Source: Chitinophagaceae bacterium
GTDB taxonomy: Bacteria > Bacteroidota > Bacteroidia > Chitinophagales > Chitinophagaceae
Assembly (NCBI GenBank): GCA_016720825.1
Contig: JADKJV010000023.1
Span: forward strand, 1 to 40,186
Length of the DNA: 40,186 nt
Direction: 5' to 3'
Both the position numbers and the translations under genes were made by a program. A model generated the notes under the pieces. It saw nothing but the letters and a program-made list of their open reading frames with translations. It had not been told where the DNA came from and searched no databases. Positions 9,564 through 17,544 of the stretch are shown here, in pieces. Numbering within the stretch: position 1 is the first letter of the stretch; each line of letters opens with the position of its first letter.

Positions 9564-9716
9564 AATTCCAAAATCCAAATTCCAAACTCAAAAGTAAAAA
9601 GTCAAAAATCAAAACCTCAAATCCCAAACTTCCTCTGTATTCTTCGTGTCCTTTGTTCCGTCTTTGTGTTCCTTGTGGTTAAATTCAACATTCAACCTTC
9701 AAAATTCAACATTTAA
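9564..9716. repeat. Composite array: 7-base ATTCCAA/ATTCAAC units plus half a CACAAAG element
   Basis: 9564-9618 is a run of 7-base units (ATTCCAA, AATCCAA, ATTCCAA, then decaying ACTCAAA, AGTCAAA). 9642-9680 is a single arm of the CACAAAG family (CCTTTGTTCC, CTTTGTGTT, CTTGTGGTT). 9683-9716 is a second 7-base array (ATTCAAC, ATTCAAC, CTTCAAA, ATTCAAC). Unlike the other arrays, both 7-base runs have the same orientation. It fills the gap between the deoR stop and the susC promoter region and overlaps the last bases of deoR. Confidence 0.8.
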
Positions 9717-10463
9717 ACTACGGCAACCCCCGCATCCCTGTAAGCTTTCAGCAAAGGATCCGTTGGTTCCAGTTCTGTTATCAGCACATCTATTTCATCA
9801 ATCCCGCAAACCCGTATAGGCTGTACGGTATTGAACTTTTCTGCGATGCCCAGGCAAATTACCATTTTAGAAGACTCTATCATGGCCTTCTTTAGCTGCA
9901 CCACTTCCCAATCATTATCGGTAATTCCTTGTTCGAGGTCTATGGCGTTAGTGCCTAAAAAGCAAATATCTGCCTTCACCTGCCTGATTTTGGCGATGGC
10001 TTCAGATCCAACCGTGATTTTTGAGTTCTTGGAGATTTTGTCGCCGATCAGGATCACCTCAATATTGGGGTGATGCATATACTCAAGAATGACGGGGGAT
10101 ACTGCCTGAAATAAAAGTGGCTTTAAGCTGGGGCGGGCGTGAGCGGGCCATTTCAATAATGGTGGTTCCTCCGCTGGTAAGCACAAACATGCCATTCTCA
10201 ATATAGCTGATGGCTTTTTGAGCAATTGTTTTCTTCTGATTCTGGGAATAGACCCCGTTTGTGGGGAAATAGACCTGGTTGAATGAATAGGAAAGGGCGC
10301 CTCCGTGTACTTTGATCACTTTTCCTTCATCAGCCAGTTCCTGCAGGTCGCGACGGATAGTGTCCTCCGACACATTTATTTCTGTGCAGAGGGAAGACGA
10401 TAAAACCTTATTATGCAGGTTTACCTGATGCAGTATGTACGCCTGCCTTTCCTTCTTTAGCAT
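9713..10463 (-). pseudogene. DeoR/GlpR-family transcriptional regulator, frameshifted
   Basis: A sugar-catabolism type repressor with an N-terminal winged helix-turn-helix and a C-terminal DeoRC sensor domain that binds phosphosugars in this family. The N-terminal part (start 10463, 126 residues) has the DeoR signature VSEDTIRRDLQELADEGKVI and KVHGGA, then TSGGTTIIEMAR. The frame breaks at 10095-10099, a run of five C on the coding strand (ATC-CCC-C-GTC). Removing one C joins GSIP to VILEYMHHPN and continues with VGSEAIAKIRQVKADICFLG to the stop at 9713, giving 249 residues, the normal family length. A dyad overlaps its promoter. It could regulate the adjacent susC operon, but that is inferred only from position. 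Confidence 0.9.
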
Positions 10464-10466
10464 CCG

Positions 10467-10484
10467 TTAGTTTTGACAAACTAA
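10467..10484. promoter_or_regulatory. Dyad upstream of deoR, candidate autoregulatory operator
   Basis: TTAGTTTTGACAAACTAA is a perfect 7-bp inverted repeat with a 4-base spacer, three bases upstream of the deoR ATG. On the minus strand it contains TTAGTTTG, close to a -7 box. A repressor bound here would block its own promoter. Confidence 0.5.
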
Positions 10485-10567
10485 AATAAAGGAAATTCCC
10501 GCACAAAAACGCAAAAAACCGAAAATATTTGCAGGATGGGGGTAACAGGGGGATAAGTCGTTATGTT

Positions 10568-11164
10568 TTAATACAAAACCACAAAGGCCACAAAGTTTTT
10601 AACCTTTGTGGCCATTGCGTGCCCGCCATAGCGTAGCGAAGGCGGGTTTAGCCTTTGTGCGCTTTGTGGTAAAAAATTATTTACCAAAGTAAATCTCGCC
10701 GTAAACCCTACTGCCGCAGGTTCAAAGTTGATATCACTTACAATATTCAGCTCCGGCTTCCAGTCAATTGATAAATTCAGCGGCGCATTGGCAAATTTAT
10801 AATCCAGTCCAATCACACCCTGTGCCCCGAAATTGGGATCTGACTCATTCCGTTGTTTTACCGGATTATATGTTTTCACGAAACTGAGGTAAGCACCGCC
10901 GCCATAGAAATAACGGAGTCCGGATGCTGACAATGGCTTGTGGAATTCAACCAGGGCACCCAGCGCAATCGGGTCGCCGAAGGAGAAAAGGGCCTCCACA
11001 GCCGTGGTTTCGTTAATGAAATGTTTAAGCGAGATGGAATTGTTCACGTTTGCGGCTGAACTGCTCAGCCTCACACCCAAAGCGGTTTTATAATCCTGGG
11101 CGCTGGCCTGCTGCATCGAGCCGGCTATAAATAATACAAGGCATACAATGGTAATTCTTTTCAT
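10568..11164 (-). CDS. Small outer-membrane beta-barrel protein with repeat-encoded C-terminus
   Basis: A signal peptide of about 22 residues (MKRITIVCLVLFIAGSMQQASA) is followed by amphipathic strands of a porin-like barrel (TTAVEALFSFGDPIALGAL, GLRYFYGGGAYLSF, LNLSIDWKPELNI, VGFTARFTLVN). The barrel appears complete near residue 162. The remaining residues, about 36, are encoded by the CACAAAG element at 10578-10670, including its GC module, and do not look like protein sequence (PQSAQRLNPPSLRYGGHAMA). Barrel proteins normally end in an aromatic beta-signal, so the tail is abnormal; the native stop was probably lost when the repeat arrived or by a nearby change. The function is unknown. Confidence 0.75.
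   Translation of the reverse strand: MKRITIVCLVLFIAGSMQQASAQDYKTALGVRLSSSAANVNNSISLKHFINETTAVEALFSFGDPIALGALVEFHKPLSASGLRYFYGGGAYLSFVKTYNPVKQRNESDPNFGAQGVIGLDYKFANAPLNLSIDWKPELNIVSDINFEPAAVGFTARFTLVNNFLPQSAQRLNPPSLRYGGHAMATKVKNFVAFVVLY
10578..10670. repeat. CACAAAG-type inverted repeat, copy 3, with inserted GC module
   Basis: Left arm: ACCACAAAG GCCACAAAG. Right arm: CCTTTGTGG, then a 26-base GC-rich insertion at 10621-10646 (GCCCGCC...GGCGGG), then CTTTGTGCG CTTTGTGGT. It lies inside the 3' end of the barrel-protein reading frame. Confidence 0.9.
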
Positions 11165-11235
11165 GGCGTTTTGTTTTTCTCCCTATTAAACGAAAAATGA
11201 TGCCAATAAAATCTAAATAAAATGCAAAACTTCTT

Positions 11236-11433
11236 CAAAATGGAGAATTGATAATGGAGAATGGAGAATTTGGCGTGTTGGCAGAAGTTGGCCTTAATAA
11301 CTGAAAGTTTCCGAAAATTGTAAACCCTTCTTTTTTGATCTACATCTGATTTTTCCAGGATAGACAGGATTCCGCTTTAAGTTTCAACTATCCTCAATTC
11401 TCCATTCTGAATTCTCAATTCTCAATTATCATT
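11236..11433. repeat. Inverted arrays of 7-base AATGGAG/AATTGAG units
   Basis: The left array at 11236-11273 contains units AATGGAG, AATTGAT, AATGGAG, AATGGAG. The right array at about 11391-11433 is its inverse (CTCAATT, CTCCATT, CTGAATT, CTCAATT, CTCAATT). They are separated by about 118 bases with no recognisable gene. The pair sits between two divergently transcribed genes, and the right array ends about 17 bases before the nhaD start, in the promoter zone. Confidence 0.88.
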
Positions 11434-11449
11434 TATCTTCACAACAACC

Positions 11450-12736
11450 ATGACTGCCCTCATCATCACCATATTCATCATCGGCTATGCCGCTATAGCG
11501 ATGGAACATACTGTTAAGATTAACAAAGCAGCAACAGCTTTGGTAACGGGTGTGTTATGCTGGACAGTTTATATAATCTCTGCAGAAAATAAGGAGGTTG
11601 TCACCGGGCAGCTTTCTGCCCATTTGGGCGATCTGTCGCAAATACTGTTTTTCCTGCTGGGGGCAATGACGATTGTTGAATTGATGGATGCCCACGACGG
11701 GTTTGATATCATCACCAAAAGAATCAAAACCACAAAGAAAACTAAGCTCGCGCTGATCATTGCATTCCTCAGTTTTTTCCTGTCAGCTATACTTGATAAC
11801 CTGACGACAACAATCGTCATGGTTTCACTGGTACGAAAGCTGGTTGCAAAAGATGAAGACAGATGGAAACTTGCCGGGCTGATCATCATTGCCGCCAATG
11901 CCGGTGGTGCCTGGTCGCCGATCGGTGATGTTACCACCACGATGCTCTGGATCGGTAACCAGATCACCGCTGCAAATATTGTCCTGAAACTTTTTATTCC
12001 TTCCCTTGTTTGCCTGCTGGTGCCATTATTGATCATGCGTTTTACTTTTAAAGGGGATGTGGTCAAGCCCTATCCGCCCAAAGAATTACCCGGCGAAACC
12101 CGAACACCACCGCGTGAGAAAAAGATTGTGTTTTTTACCGGGATCTTTTTCCTGCTGATGGTGCCGGTATATAAAACACTCACGCACCTGCCGCCGTTTA
12201 TGGGGATGATGATTGCACTCGGTCTGATGTGGATCATCACCGAAATGATTCACGCTGGTAAAGACGAAGAGGACCGCAAACATTTTACCGTAGCCTATGC
12301 GCTGCGCAAAGTGGATATCTCCAGTATCCCTTTTTGCCCCGGAATCCTGCTGGCGATTTCTGCACTGGAATCCACCGAACAATTAAACCACCTCGCAGGC
12401 TGGATGGATGCCAACCTCAAAGACAAAAATATCATTGCCCCGGGTATCGGGGCGTTATCAGCTGTGGTTGACAACGTACCATTAGTCGCCGCAACACAGG
12501 GGATGTACAGTTTAACGGAATACCCGACTGATCATTATCTCTGGGAATTTCTGGCGTACACAACAGGTACCGGTGGCAGCATGCTGATCATCGGCTCTGC
12601 CGCGGGTGTGGCAGCCATGGGACTGGAGAAAATCAGTTTTATGTGGTATCTGAAAAAAGTCGGGTGGCTGGCACTGGTGGGGTTTGCGGCGGGAGCGGTG
12701 GTGTATATATTACAGCATGAGCTGTTGGGGGTATAA
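11450..12736 (+). CDS. nhaD: NhaD-type Na+/H+ antiporter
   Basis: An inner-membrane sodium:proton antiporter of the ion transporter superfamily, exporting Na+ in exchange for H+. It has 428 residues and about 11-12 hydrophobic segments. The two inverted-repeat halves show the expected signatures: SAILDNLTTTIVM at about 112-124 with NAGGAWSPIGDVTTTMLW at about 150-167, and SAVVDNVPLVAAT in the second half followed by TGTGGSMLIIGSAAGVAAMG. It is a single-gene unit ending in a CACAAAG palindrome, and its promoter region overlaps a 7-base repeat array. Confidence 0.93.
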   Translation: MTALIITIFIIGYAAIAMEHTVKINKAATALVTGVLCWTVYIISAENKEVVTGQLSAHLGDLSQILFFLLGAMTIVELMDAHDGFDIITKRIKTTKKTKLALIIAFLSFFLSAILDNLTTTIVMVSLVRKLVAKDEDRWKLAGLIIIAANAGGAWSPIGDVTTTMLWIGNQITAANIVLKLFIPSLVCLLVPLLIMRFTFKGDVVKPYPPKELPGETRTPPREKKIVFFTGIFFLLMVPVYKTLTHLPPFMGMMIALGLMWIITEMIHAGKDEEDRKHFTVAYALRKVDISSIPFCPGILLAISALESTEQLNHLAGWMDANLKDKNIIAPGIGALSAVVDNVPLVAATQGMYSLTEYPTDHYLWEFLAYTTGTGGSMLIIGSAAGVAAMGLEKISFMWYLKKVGWLALVGFAAGAVVYILQHELLGV

Positions 12737-12747
12737 GAAAATATTTT

Positions 12748-12860
12748 ACCACAAGGATCACAAAGGAATACACCCTCCTTCGCTTCGCTTCGGCGGGCAC
12801 GCAAAGGTCACAAGGGTAAAACCTTTGTGACCTTTGTTTTTACTTTGTGCCCTTTGTGGT
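12748..12860. repeat. CACAAAG-type inverted repeat, copy 4, with inserted GC module
   Basis: The left arm (ACCACAAGG ATCACAAAG GAATACA) is interrupted at 12773-12798 by a GC-rich module (CCTTCGCTTCGCTTCGGCGG core), then resumes with GCAAAGG TCACAAGGG. The right arm is CCTTTGTGACCTTTG and CTTTGTGCC CTTTGTGGT. It lies at a convergent junction. Confidence 0.92.
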
Positions 12861-12871
12861 AAAATAAATTT

Positions 12872-14146
12872 TTAATCCACACTAAACTCAAACTCCTTCT
12901 TCATCACTGGCAACGACTTCCAATCCAGCATCTTCAAATCAACCTGCACACTGTCATTTCCAATTATAGTAAACAGATTCATCAGGCTGTCTGATTTTTT
13001 TTCATACCGTATATCCATTACTTCTTTCCCGGCTTCATCTTCCGCCAGCCATTGTTTTTGAATGGTATCAGTTACCAGTTTAAAATCCTGCATACCATCA
13101 TTCATGCCCTGGATGATCAGGTAGCCTTTTCGGTGGACGAATACCCTTTTCCATCTGGTTTTATCTGTGAGTATTGGAGGCAGTGTATCATTATTCCTGA
13201 TGAAGTTGGTTACTTCCCATGCACCGTGGAATGGCGGGCGTGGATCCAGGTCATCATTATAATTGCCGGTTTTTACATACACGAATAAGGTGCTGGCCAG
13301 TAACCAGCACAGTAAAGCGGTTTTTACAAAAAAGTAAATTCTCTTGGTTTGTTTGCGTGCATAAACAGGCTCCCAGGGGTGACGGCCTGTTTGTTCCCTG
13401 CGCTGGAAAAAGAACCGGGCGAGCCTGCGCCATTCAGGTGCTATCAGCACCAGGCAAAGTATCAGCAGGAAAGAAGAGAACAGCTTTACATTGATGTTAA
13501 AGCTCAGGTTAATCATCAGGATGTTCAGCATGAGCGCTGCGGCAAACAAGGCACCTGCCAGGCGGCTTCGTTTGAAAAACAGCAGGAGCGCAGCCACCAG
13601 TTCCGCGCCACCAAGGAATACATTATAGGAGTGGGAAGTTCCCATCGTGCTCCAGTATAAAATATCCCGGTAGGATTCACCAACCGTAGTATACAGTGTA
13701 TTGGGTTCCGGAATATAAAACTGCCATTTGAATACTTTATTAAAGCCATACACCAGCATGAAGTAAGCGAGGTAATAGGCCGCAATTACCCGGAACCAGT
13801 ACAGCAGCCTGTGATAACTTAATGTCTTTCGGTCGGCCCGTCCCCAGGTAAATGCAATAAGCAATGAAATCACCAGCAGGTTAAATACATGCAGGTACAA
13901 TCCGGTAGAATCTGAAATCAGCCTGCTCACAAAAGGCCGGCTGATGCCGAAAAGATTGTGACCCGTAAAAGCGGCCAGTCTTTCAAAAACCGGCGCAAGA
14001 AGTCCGGGTAAATCAGGTATCAGCGGATGGGGAAAGGGCAGGGTGAGTATGAATAAAACCACAAACCCAAACACCCAGCGAAACAGCCCTTTCTCTGCGC
14101 CTGTCCAGGCCGGGCCTGTTTCCGATTTGATCAGCAGTGGTTTCAT
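12872..14146 (-). CDS. DoxX-like polytopic membrane protein
   Basis: A 424-residue membrane protein of unknown function. At least seven hydrophobic segments lie between residues 22 and 290. The block around 120-245, including YLAYFMLVYGFNKVFKWQF, FLGGAELVAALLLFFKRS and MLNILMINLSFNINVKLFSS, resembles the DoxX four-helix fold. A soluble tail of about 120 residues follows (from about 300) with GAWEVTNFIRNNDTLPP and a predicted beta-rich section, probably periplasmic or cytoplasmic depending on topology. It is transcribed alone. DoxX membership is a pattern judgement, not a secure assignment. Confidence 0.8.
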   Translation of the reverse strand: MKPLLIKSETGPAWTGAEKGLFRWVFGFVVLFILTLPFPHPLIPDLPGLLAPVFERLAAFTGHNLFGISRPFVSRLISDSTGLYLHVFNLLVISLLIAFTWGRADRKTLSYHRLLYWFRVIAAYYLAYFMLVYGFNKVFKWQFYIPEPNTLYTTVGESYRDILYWSTMGTSHSYNVFLGGAELVAALLLFFKRSRLAGALFAAALMLNILMINLSFNINVKLFSSFLLILCLVLIAPEWRRLARFFFQRREQTGRHPWEPVYARKQTKRIYFFVKTALLCWLLASTLFVYVKTGNYNDDLDPRPPFHGAWEVTNFIRNNDTLPPILTDKTRWKRVFVHRKGYLIIQGMNDGMQDFKLVTDTIQKQWLAEDEAGKEVMDIRYEKKSDSLMNLFTIIGNDSVQVDLKMLDWKSLPVMKKEFEFSVD

Positions 14147-14168
14147 AACCCTTGAAAATTAAGTCCAA

Positions 14169-14195
14169 CGCTTCATTTAACAAAAACATGAAGCG
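14169..14195. promoter_or_regulatory. 8-bp dyad in a divergent promoter region
   Basis: CGCTTCAT and ATGAAGCG are perfect inverted arms separated by 11 bases, in the 90-base gap between two divergent genes. The spacing of about 1.8 helical turns between arm centres suits a dimeric regulator. No regulator gene is adjacent. Confidence 0.35.
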
Positions 14196-14236
14196 GTTAT
14201 TCAGGAAAAAATCTAAATTACGTCTATAATCAGCAC

Positions 14237-14569
14237 ATGAAAAAAATCATCCTCTCAGCCATCATCCTCACAGCCTGCAGTAAAGCAGATTCACAAACCA
14301 TGAAAATTGCACACCGCAGTCACAGCGGCAGCAATGCTTCATTTCACATCAGCACCACCGAAGGGAATTTCGGGGAGACTCCTGAAATGGCCAAAAAACG
14401 GATGGATGCAAAAAAGCTGAGAGATTCACTGGCTGTTAAACATGAAGCAGACAGCATTGCTAAAATCAACCTTATCATCCAGCAAACGCAGGAGGTGGCG
14501 GCGAAAGCGGCAGCGGATAGTTTGGCAAAAGTGAACAAGAAGAAAAAAACGAAGAGCAAACGACATTAA
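14237..14569 (+). CDS. Small lysine-rich putative lipoprotein
   Basis: A 110-residue protein I do not recognise. The N-terminus is a short hydrophobic leader with a lipobox-like IILTAC ending at Cys14, so it may be a lipoprotein. The middle contains HRSHSGSNASFHISTTEG. From about residue 50 it is a highly charged, probably helical segment (AKKRMDAKKLRDSLAVKHEA) with repeated AADSLAK/EADSIAK motifs, ending in a very basic tail (KKKKTKSKRH). It is a single gene whose stop is followed 13 bases later by a CACAAAG palindrome. The basic tail could bind nucleic acid or lipopolysaccharide, but nothing shows this directly. Confidence 0.7.
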   Translation: MKKIILSAIILTACSKADSQTMKIAHRSHSGSNASFHISTTEGNFGETPEMAKKRMDAKKLRDSLAVKHEADSIAKINLIIQQTQEVAAKAAADSLAKVNKKKKTKSKRH

Positions 14570-14582
14570 ATATTTTTGTTTT

Positions 14583-14668
14583 ACCACAAAGCGCACTAAG
14601 AAAAAACACAAAGGCCACAAAGGTTTTTCCCTTGTGGCCTTTGTGTTTTCCTTTGTGAGCCTTGTGGT
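14583..14668. repeat. CACAAAG-type inverted repeat, copy 5
   Basis: Left arm: ACCACAAAG CGCACTAAG, then ACACAAAG GCCACAAAG G. The right arm is the near-complement ending in CTTGTGGT. This is the cleanest copy, with arms of about 41 bases, a short loop and no GC module. It lies at a convergent junction. Confidence 0.93.
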
Positions 14669-14686
14669 TAAAATCAGGATTAACTT

Positions 14687-16480
14687 TTACTCCAATCCCA
14701 TCAATTCATACTTACTCTTCGGCCTCATATCTTCCATCCATATAAACCTCGGCAACCGCATCGTCCTTGGATCTTTCTGCCGGATGGGCCAGATCGTACC
14801 CGTTACCGCTGAACGGAATACTACTTTCTGGAGTTGCTGTTCTGCAAAATAAATATCAAGCATATCGGAGGCGGATTCATTGATGCCGGTATATGCGGAA
14901 TCATCATCCTGTATAAAATAAATACACTGGGCAAAACCGGCGGCGCGGACGGAATCAATTGAGCCGTCCTTGAAATAACCATCCATCCGGGTTGACTGGA
15001 CCTGGTTGAAAACTTCCGGATCAAGTTTGTTTACGAGTAAACTATTGTCAAACACTTTTACCCGGTCGGCTTTTTTGTTTTTAGTATATAGCAGTACTGT
15101 GTCGCCGCTGATCTGGCTGCCTTTCGACCAAATAAAGGGATTTTGATAAAGACGGAAAACAGAATCCTTGAAAGAATAAAACATACTGTCGGATACGGCC
15201 TGCAATGAGTCAGAAAAAATCTTCACATTCCTGAACGCTTCGAAATACCGGTTGGTGCTGTCCTTGCCATCATCTTCTTTGCTAATCTTATCAAGGCTCA
15301 TTACTTTTTTGCCCTTGATGGTATCAATGGCAACGGATACTGAGTCTTTAACCGGCGTCAATGGTTTTTTGCCTTTGACAGAATCGATTGCAACACTGTC
15401 TTTGCCCGTGCCCGCGGCTTTCTTGCCTTTGATCGTGTCTTTGGCGGCAGAATCTCTTTTTGCATATAAATCTGTCAGCCGTGCGGAGAAAAGGGTATCC
15501 GCCGATATATATATCGAATCATCATCCTGCACCACGATCATCAAAGGCTTGTTCGTGGCCAGCATGGAGTTGGTCTTTTTATTAATAAAAATATTTCCCG
15601 CCATCAGGGTTGTGTGGTTGCTGCTGTCAATTACCACCGCATTACCGCGGAACTGCACAATGCCGGCACTGTCATTGCTGATCATCTGGTTCCCCGTGGC
15701 ATATAAATTCTTATCCCGGATAATCGGGCGGTTTCCGAATTCTGCATGTCCGGTGGCCATATTGTAAAAACCATCACTGGTTTCAATGGTACGGCCGGAA
15801 CTGTCGCGGATATACGTCCGTGCAATAAAACGCGTGGTTTGTGATTCGGTATTATATAACAGTGAATCTGTTTTGATATAATACGCAGGGTCTTTCAGCT
15901 CCACATGCTGTTTGAAATAAACATCTTTCAGGTCAGCATAATAATAACCTTCATCACTGGTCAGCACTGTTTTTTTGTTGAGCACTTTCCCGCCATGGTG
16001 GTAGATACCCAGGTTGGTGGCCATGTCATACTCAAGATCAGGAGTGGTGAGACTGCCCTTGCCATCCGACAAACGCACACCGCCATCGAGGTAGGCCACT
16101 CTCCGGTTAATATAATACAGCAAATGGCTGGCGGTGATATCTGCCGTATCCGCGTCAGTGATATGCACTTTGCCCCAGGCTTCAAACGTATGGGTGTTAT
16201 TGTTGATCACACAGCTGTCACAGTAAAAAAGCGAATTGCCCTGTTTCAGTTTTACATTGCCGGCCAGGATCTGCAATTGGGTGGAATCATTCACTTTCCT
16301 GAATTCCAGTTTGCGTACACCGGGGAGTATCTCAATTAACGTAGTACTGTCAACCGGAGCAGTGGTTGCTGGTGGTGGTAAAGGCTTAACAGGTTCTTTC
16401 ACAACCTGCGCATGCAACGATAGCGGGTTGATGAAAAATCCGGCGAGTAAAAAGAAGAGTAATAATATTCTGGGCAACAT
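14687..16480 (-). CDS. OstA-like (LptA family) lipopolysaccharide transport protein
   Basis: A periplasmic OstA/LptA-fold protein of 597 residues, probably part of the bridge that carries lipopolysaccharide to LptD. A signal peptide is present (about 1-25, ending LHAQ). Beta-jellyroll repeats of OstA type run from about 50 to 335 (LQILAGNVKLKQGNSLFYCD, VYFKQHVELKD) and resume at about 412-560 (YFEAFRNVKIFSDSLQAVSD, FIWSKGSQISGDTVLLY). The two parts are joined by a low-complexity linker with three imperfect copies of D(S/T)(I/V)KGKK at about 348-354, 367-372 and 386-392. It starts two bases after the mlaD-like stop, so the two are co-transcribed. Family LptA proteins are much shorter; the long form is usual in Bacteroidota. 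Confidence 0.88.
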   Translation of the reverse strand: MLPRILLLFFLLAGFFINPLSLHAQVVKEPVKPLPPPATTAPVDSTTLIEILPGVRKLEFRKVNDSTQLQILAGNVKLKQGNSLFYCDSCVINNNTHTFEAWGKVHITDADTADITASHLLYYINRRVAYLDGGVRLSDGKGSLTTPDLEYDMATNLGIYHHGGKVLNKKTVLTSDEGYYYADLKDVYFKQHVELKDPAYYIKTDSLLYNTESQTTRFIARTYIRDSSGRTIETSDGFYNMATGHAEFGNRPIIRDKNLYATGNQMISNDSAGIVQFRGNAVVIDSSNHTTLMAGNIFINKKTNSMLATNKPLMIVVQDDDSIYISADTLFSARLTDLYAKRDSAAKDTIKGKKAAGTGKDSVAIDSVKGKKPLTPVKDSVSVAIDTIKGKKVMSLDKISKEDDGKDSTNRYFEAFRNVKIFSDSLQAVSDSMFYSFKDSVFRLYQNPFIWSKGSQISGDTVLLYTKNKKADRVKVFDNSLLVNKLDPEVFNQVQSTRMDGYFKDGSIDSVRAAGFAQCIYFIQDDDSAYTGINESASDMLDIYFAEQQLQKVVFRSAVTGTIWPIRQKDPRTMRLPRFIWMEDMRPKSKYELMGLE

Positions 16481-16482
16481 GA

Positions 16483-17472
16483 TTATTCTTTGGAAGGAAG
16501 GCTGTCTTTAGCCAGCGGCGAATTTAGGTAACCGCCCTTGTCTTTCTTCCCAAAGATTGAAAAATTAACGTAGCGTTTAGGATGGGCTTTCAGGTCATCT
16601 ATCAGAATCTCAGCACCGAGAATGGCATCTTTCAGCTTGTTGTAAATCGTTTTGTCATTCACCAGCGCACCAAGCGTGCCATTGGGATTATCCAGTTTCG
16701 ACATAAAAGATTTCAGTGTAACCACCATTTGTTTCAGCGAATCTATCGTAGGCTGGATATCAAGTGCCGCCAGTTTTTCTGAAGCTTTTTTCGCATTGCC
16801 AATCGTGGCAGTAATGGCTTCATTATTTTTCTTCAGGTTATCAGTAATCGCTTCTGTATTGTTCAGGGTTTTACCCAAAGCACCTGTTTGCGGGTTAACA
16901 ATGGATGCAAGGGAACTGGTGGCAGAATTCAGGTTATTGAAAATCTGGTGCAGGTTGATTTTTGCTTCAACGGTCAGTACCCCGTTTACACCGGTTAATG
17001 TAAGTGTGAGCGTATCCAGCACCTGCCTGATTTTATTCAGCGTGGGATTAAGCTGCGCCTTTACATCATCCAGGATACCTGCATCCAGCCTTGTTTGCAG
17101 CGTGTCACCTACTTTCAGCAGTGCTGTTGAATCGCCTTTTTCAATGGCAATAAAAGAAGCACCAACGAGGGGAGAAGAGATATATGCTTTGGAGTCGGCC
17201 GGGATGTTTACATCTTTGGTCAGGTTGATCGTGGCAATGATGCCGCTGATATCCTTATCGCGAGCCTGCAAATCGTACACCGTCCCGATCACATAACCGT
17301 TAATCTTTACCTCATTGGATTTGCTCAAGGGACCCAGGTCACTGAAAACCGCATAAATCTTCCGGGTTTTCGTGAATAAGTCTTTCCCCTTCAGGAAATT
17401 AAAGCCAAGGATAAGAATCGTCAGTGCAACAATGGATAATACGCCGACTTTGGTTTCATTACTGATCTTCAT
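16483..17472 (-). CDS. MlaD-like MCE-domain protein (lipid transport)
   Basis: A 329-residue MCE-family protein. One N-terminal transmembrane helix (about 9-27, VLSIVALTILILGFNFLKG) anchors it in the inner membrane, and the MCE domain follows (about 38-115, IYAVFSDLGPLSKSNEVKINGY and VGTVYDL-like core), which in MlaD binds phospholipid as a hexameric ring. Residues 140-290 are predicted helical and resemble the long tail of Bacteroidota MlaD proteins. No MlaE or MlaF gene is present here. It lies between an amidase and the OstA-like gene, in an envelope-biogenesis cluster. Confidence 0.88.
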   Translation of the reverse strand: MKISNETKVGVLSIVALTILILGFNFLKGKDLFTKTRKIYAVFSDLGPLSKSNEVKINGYVIGTVYDLQARDKDISGIIATINLTKDVNIPADSKAYISSPLVGASFIAIEKGDSTALLKVGDTLQTRLDAGILDDVKAQLNPTLNKIRQVLDTLTLTLTGVNGVLTVEAKINLHQIFNNLNSATSSLASIVNPQTGALGKTLNNTEAITDNLKKNNEAITATIGNAKKASEKLAALDIQPTIDSLKQMVVTLKSFMSKLDNPNGTLGALVNDKTIYNKLKDAILGAEILIDDLKAHPKRYVNFSIFGKKDKGGYLNSPLAKDSLPSKE

Positions 17473-17544
17473 TCCAATACATTTTCCGTTGCTTAACGGT
17501 TTGAGAATGCCAAATTAGCTAATTATTTTTAAACGGGGTAGCGG

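Noticed and set aside
9517..9627. N-terminal extension of SusC
   Set aside because: It translates the 7-base repeat array and lies before a normal signal peptide starting at 9516.
17513..17524. AATTAGCTAATT palindrome upstream of the mlaD-like gene
   Set aside because: Short and A+T-rich, no T run in the direction of the flanking genes and no second copy; likely chance.
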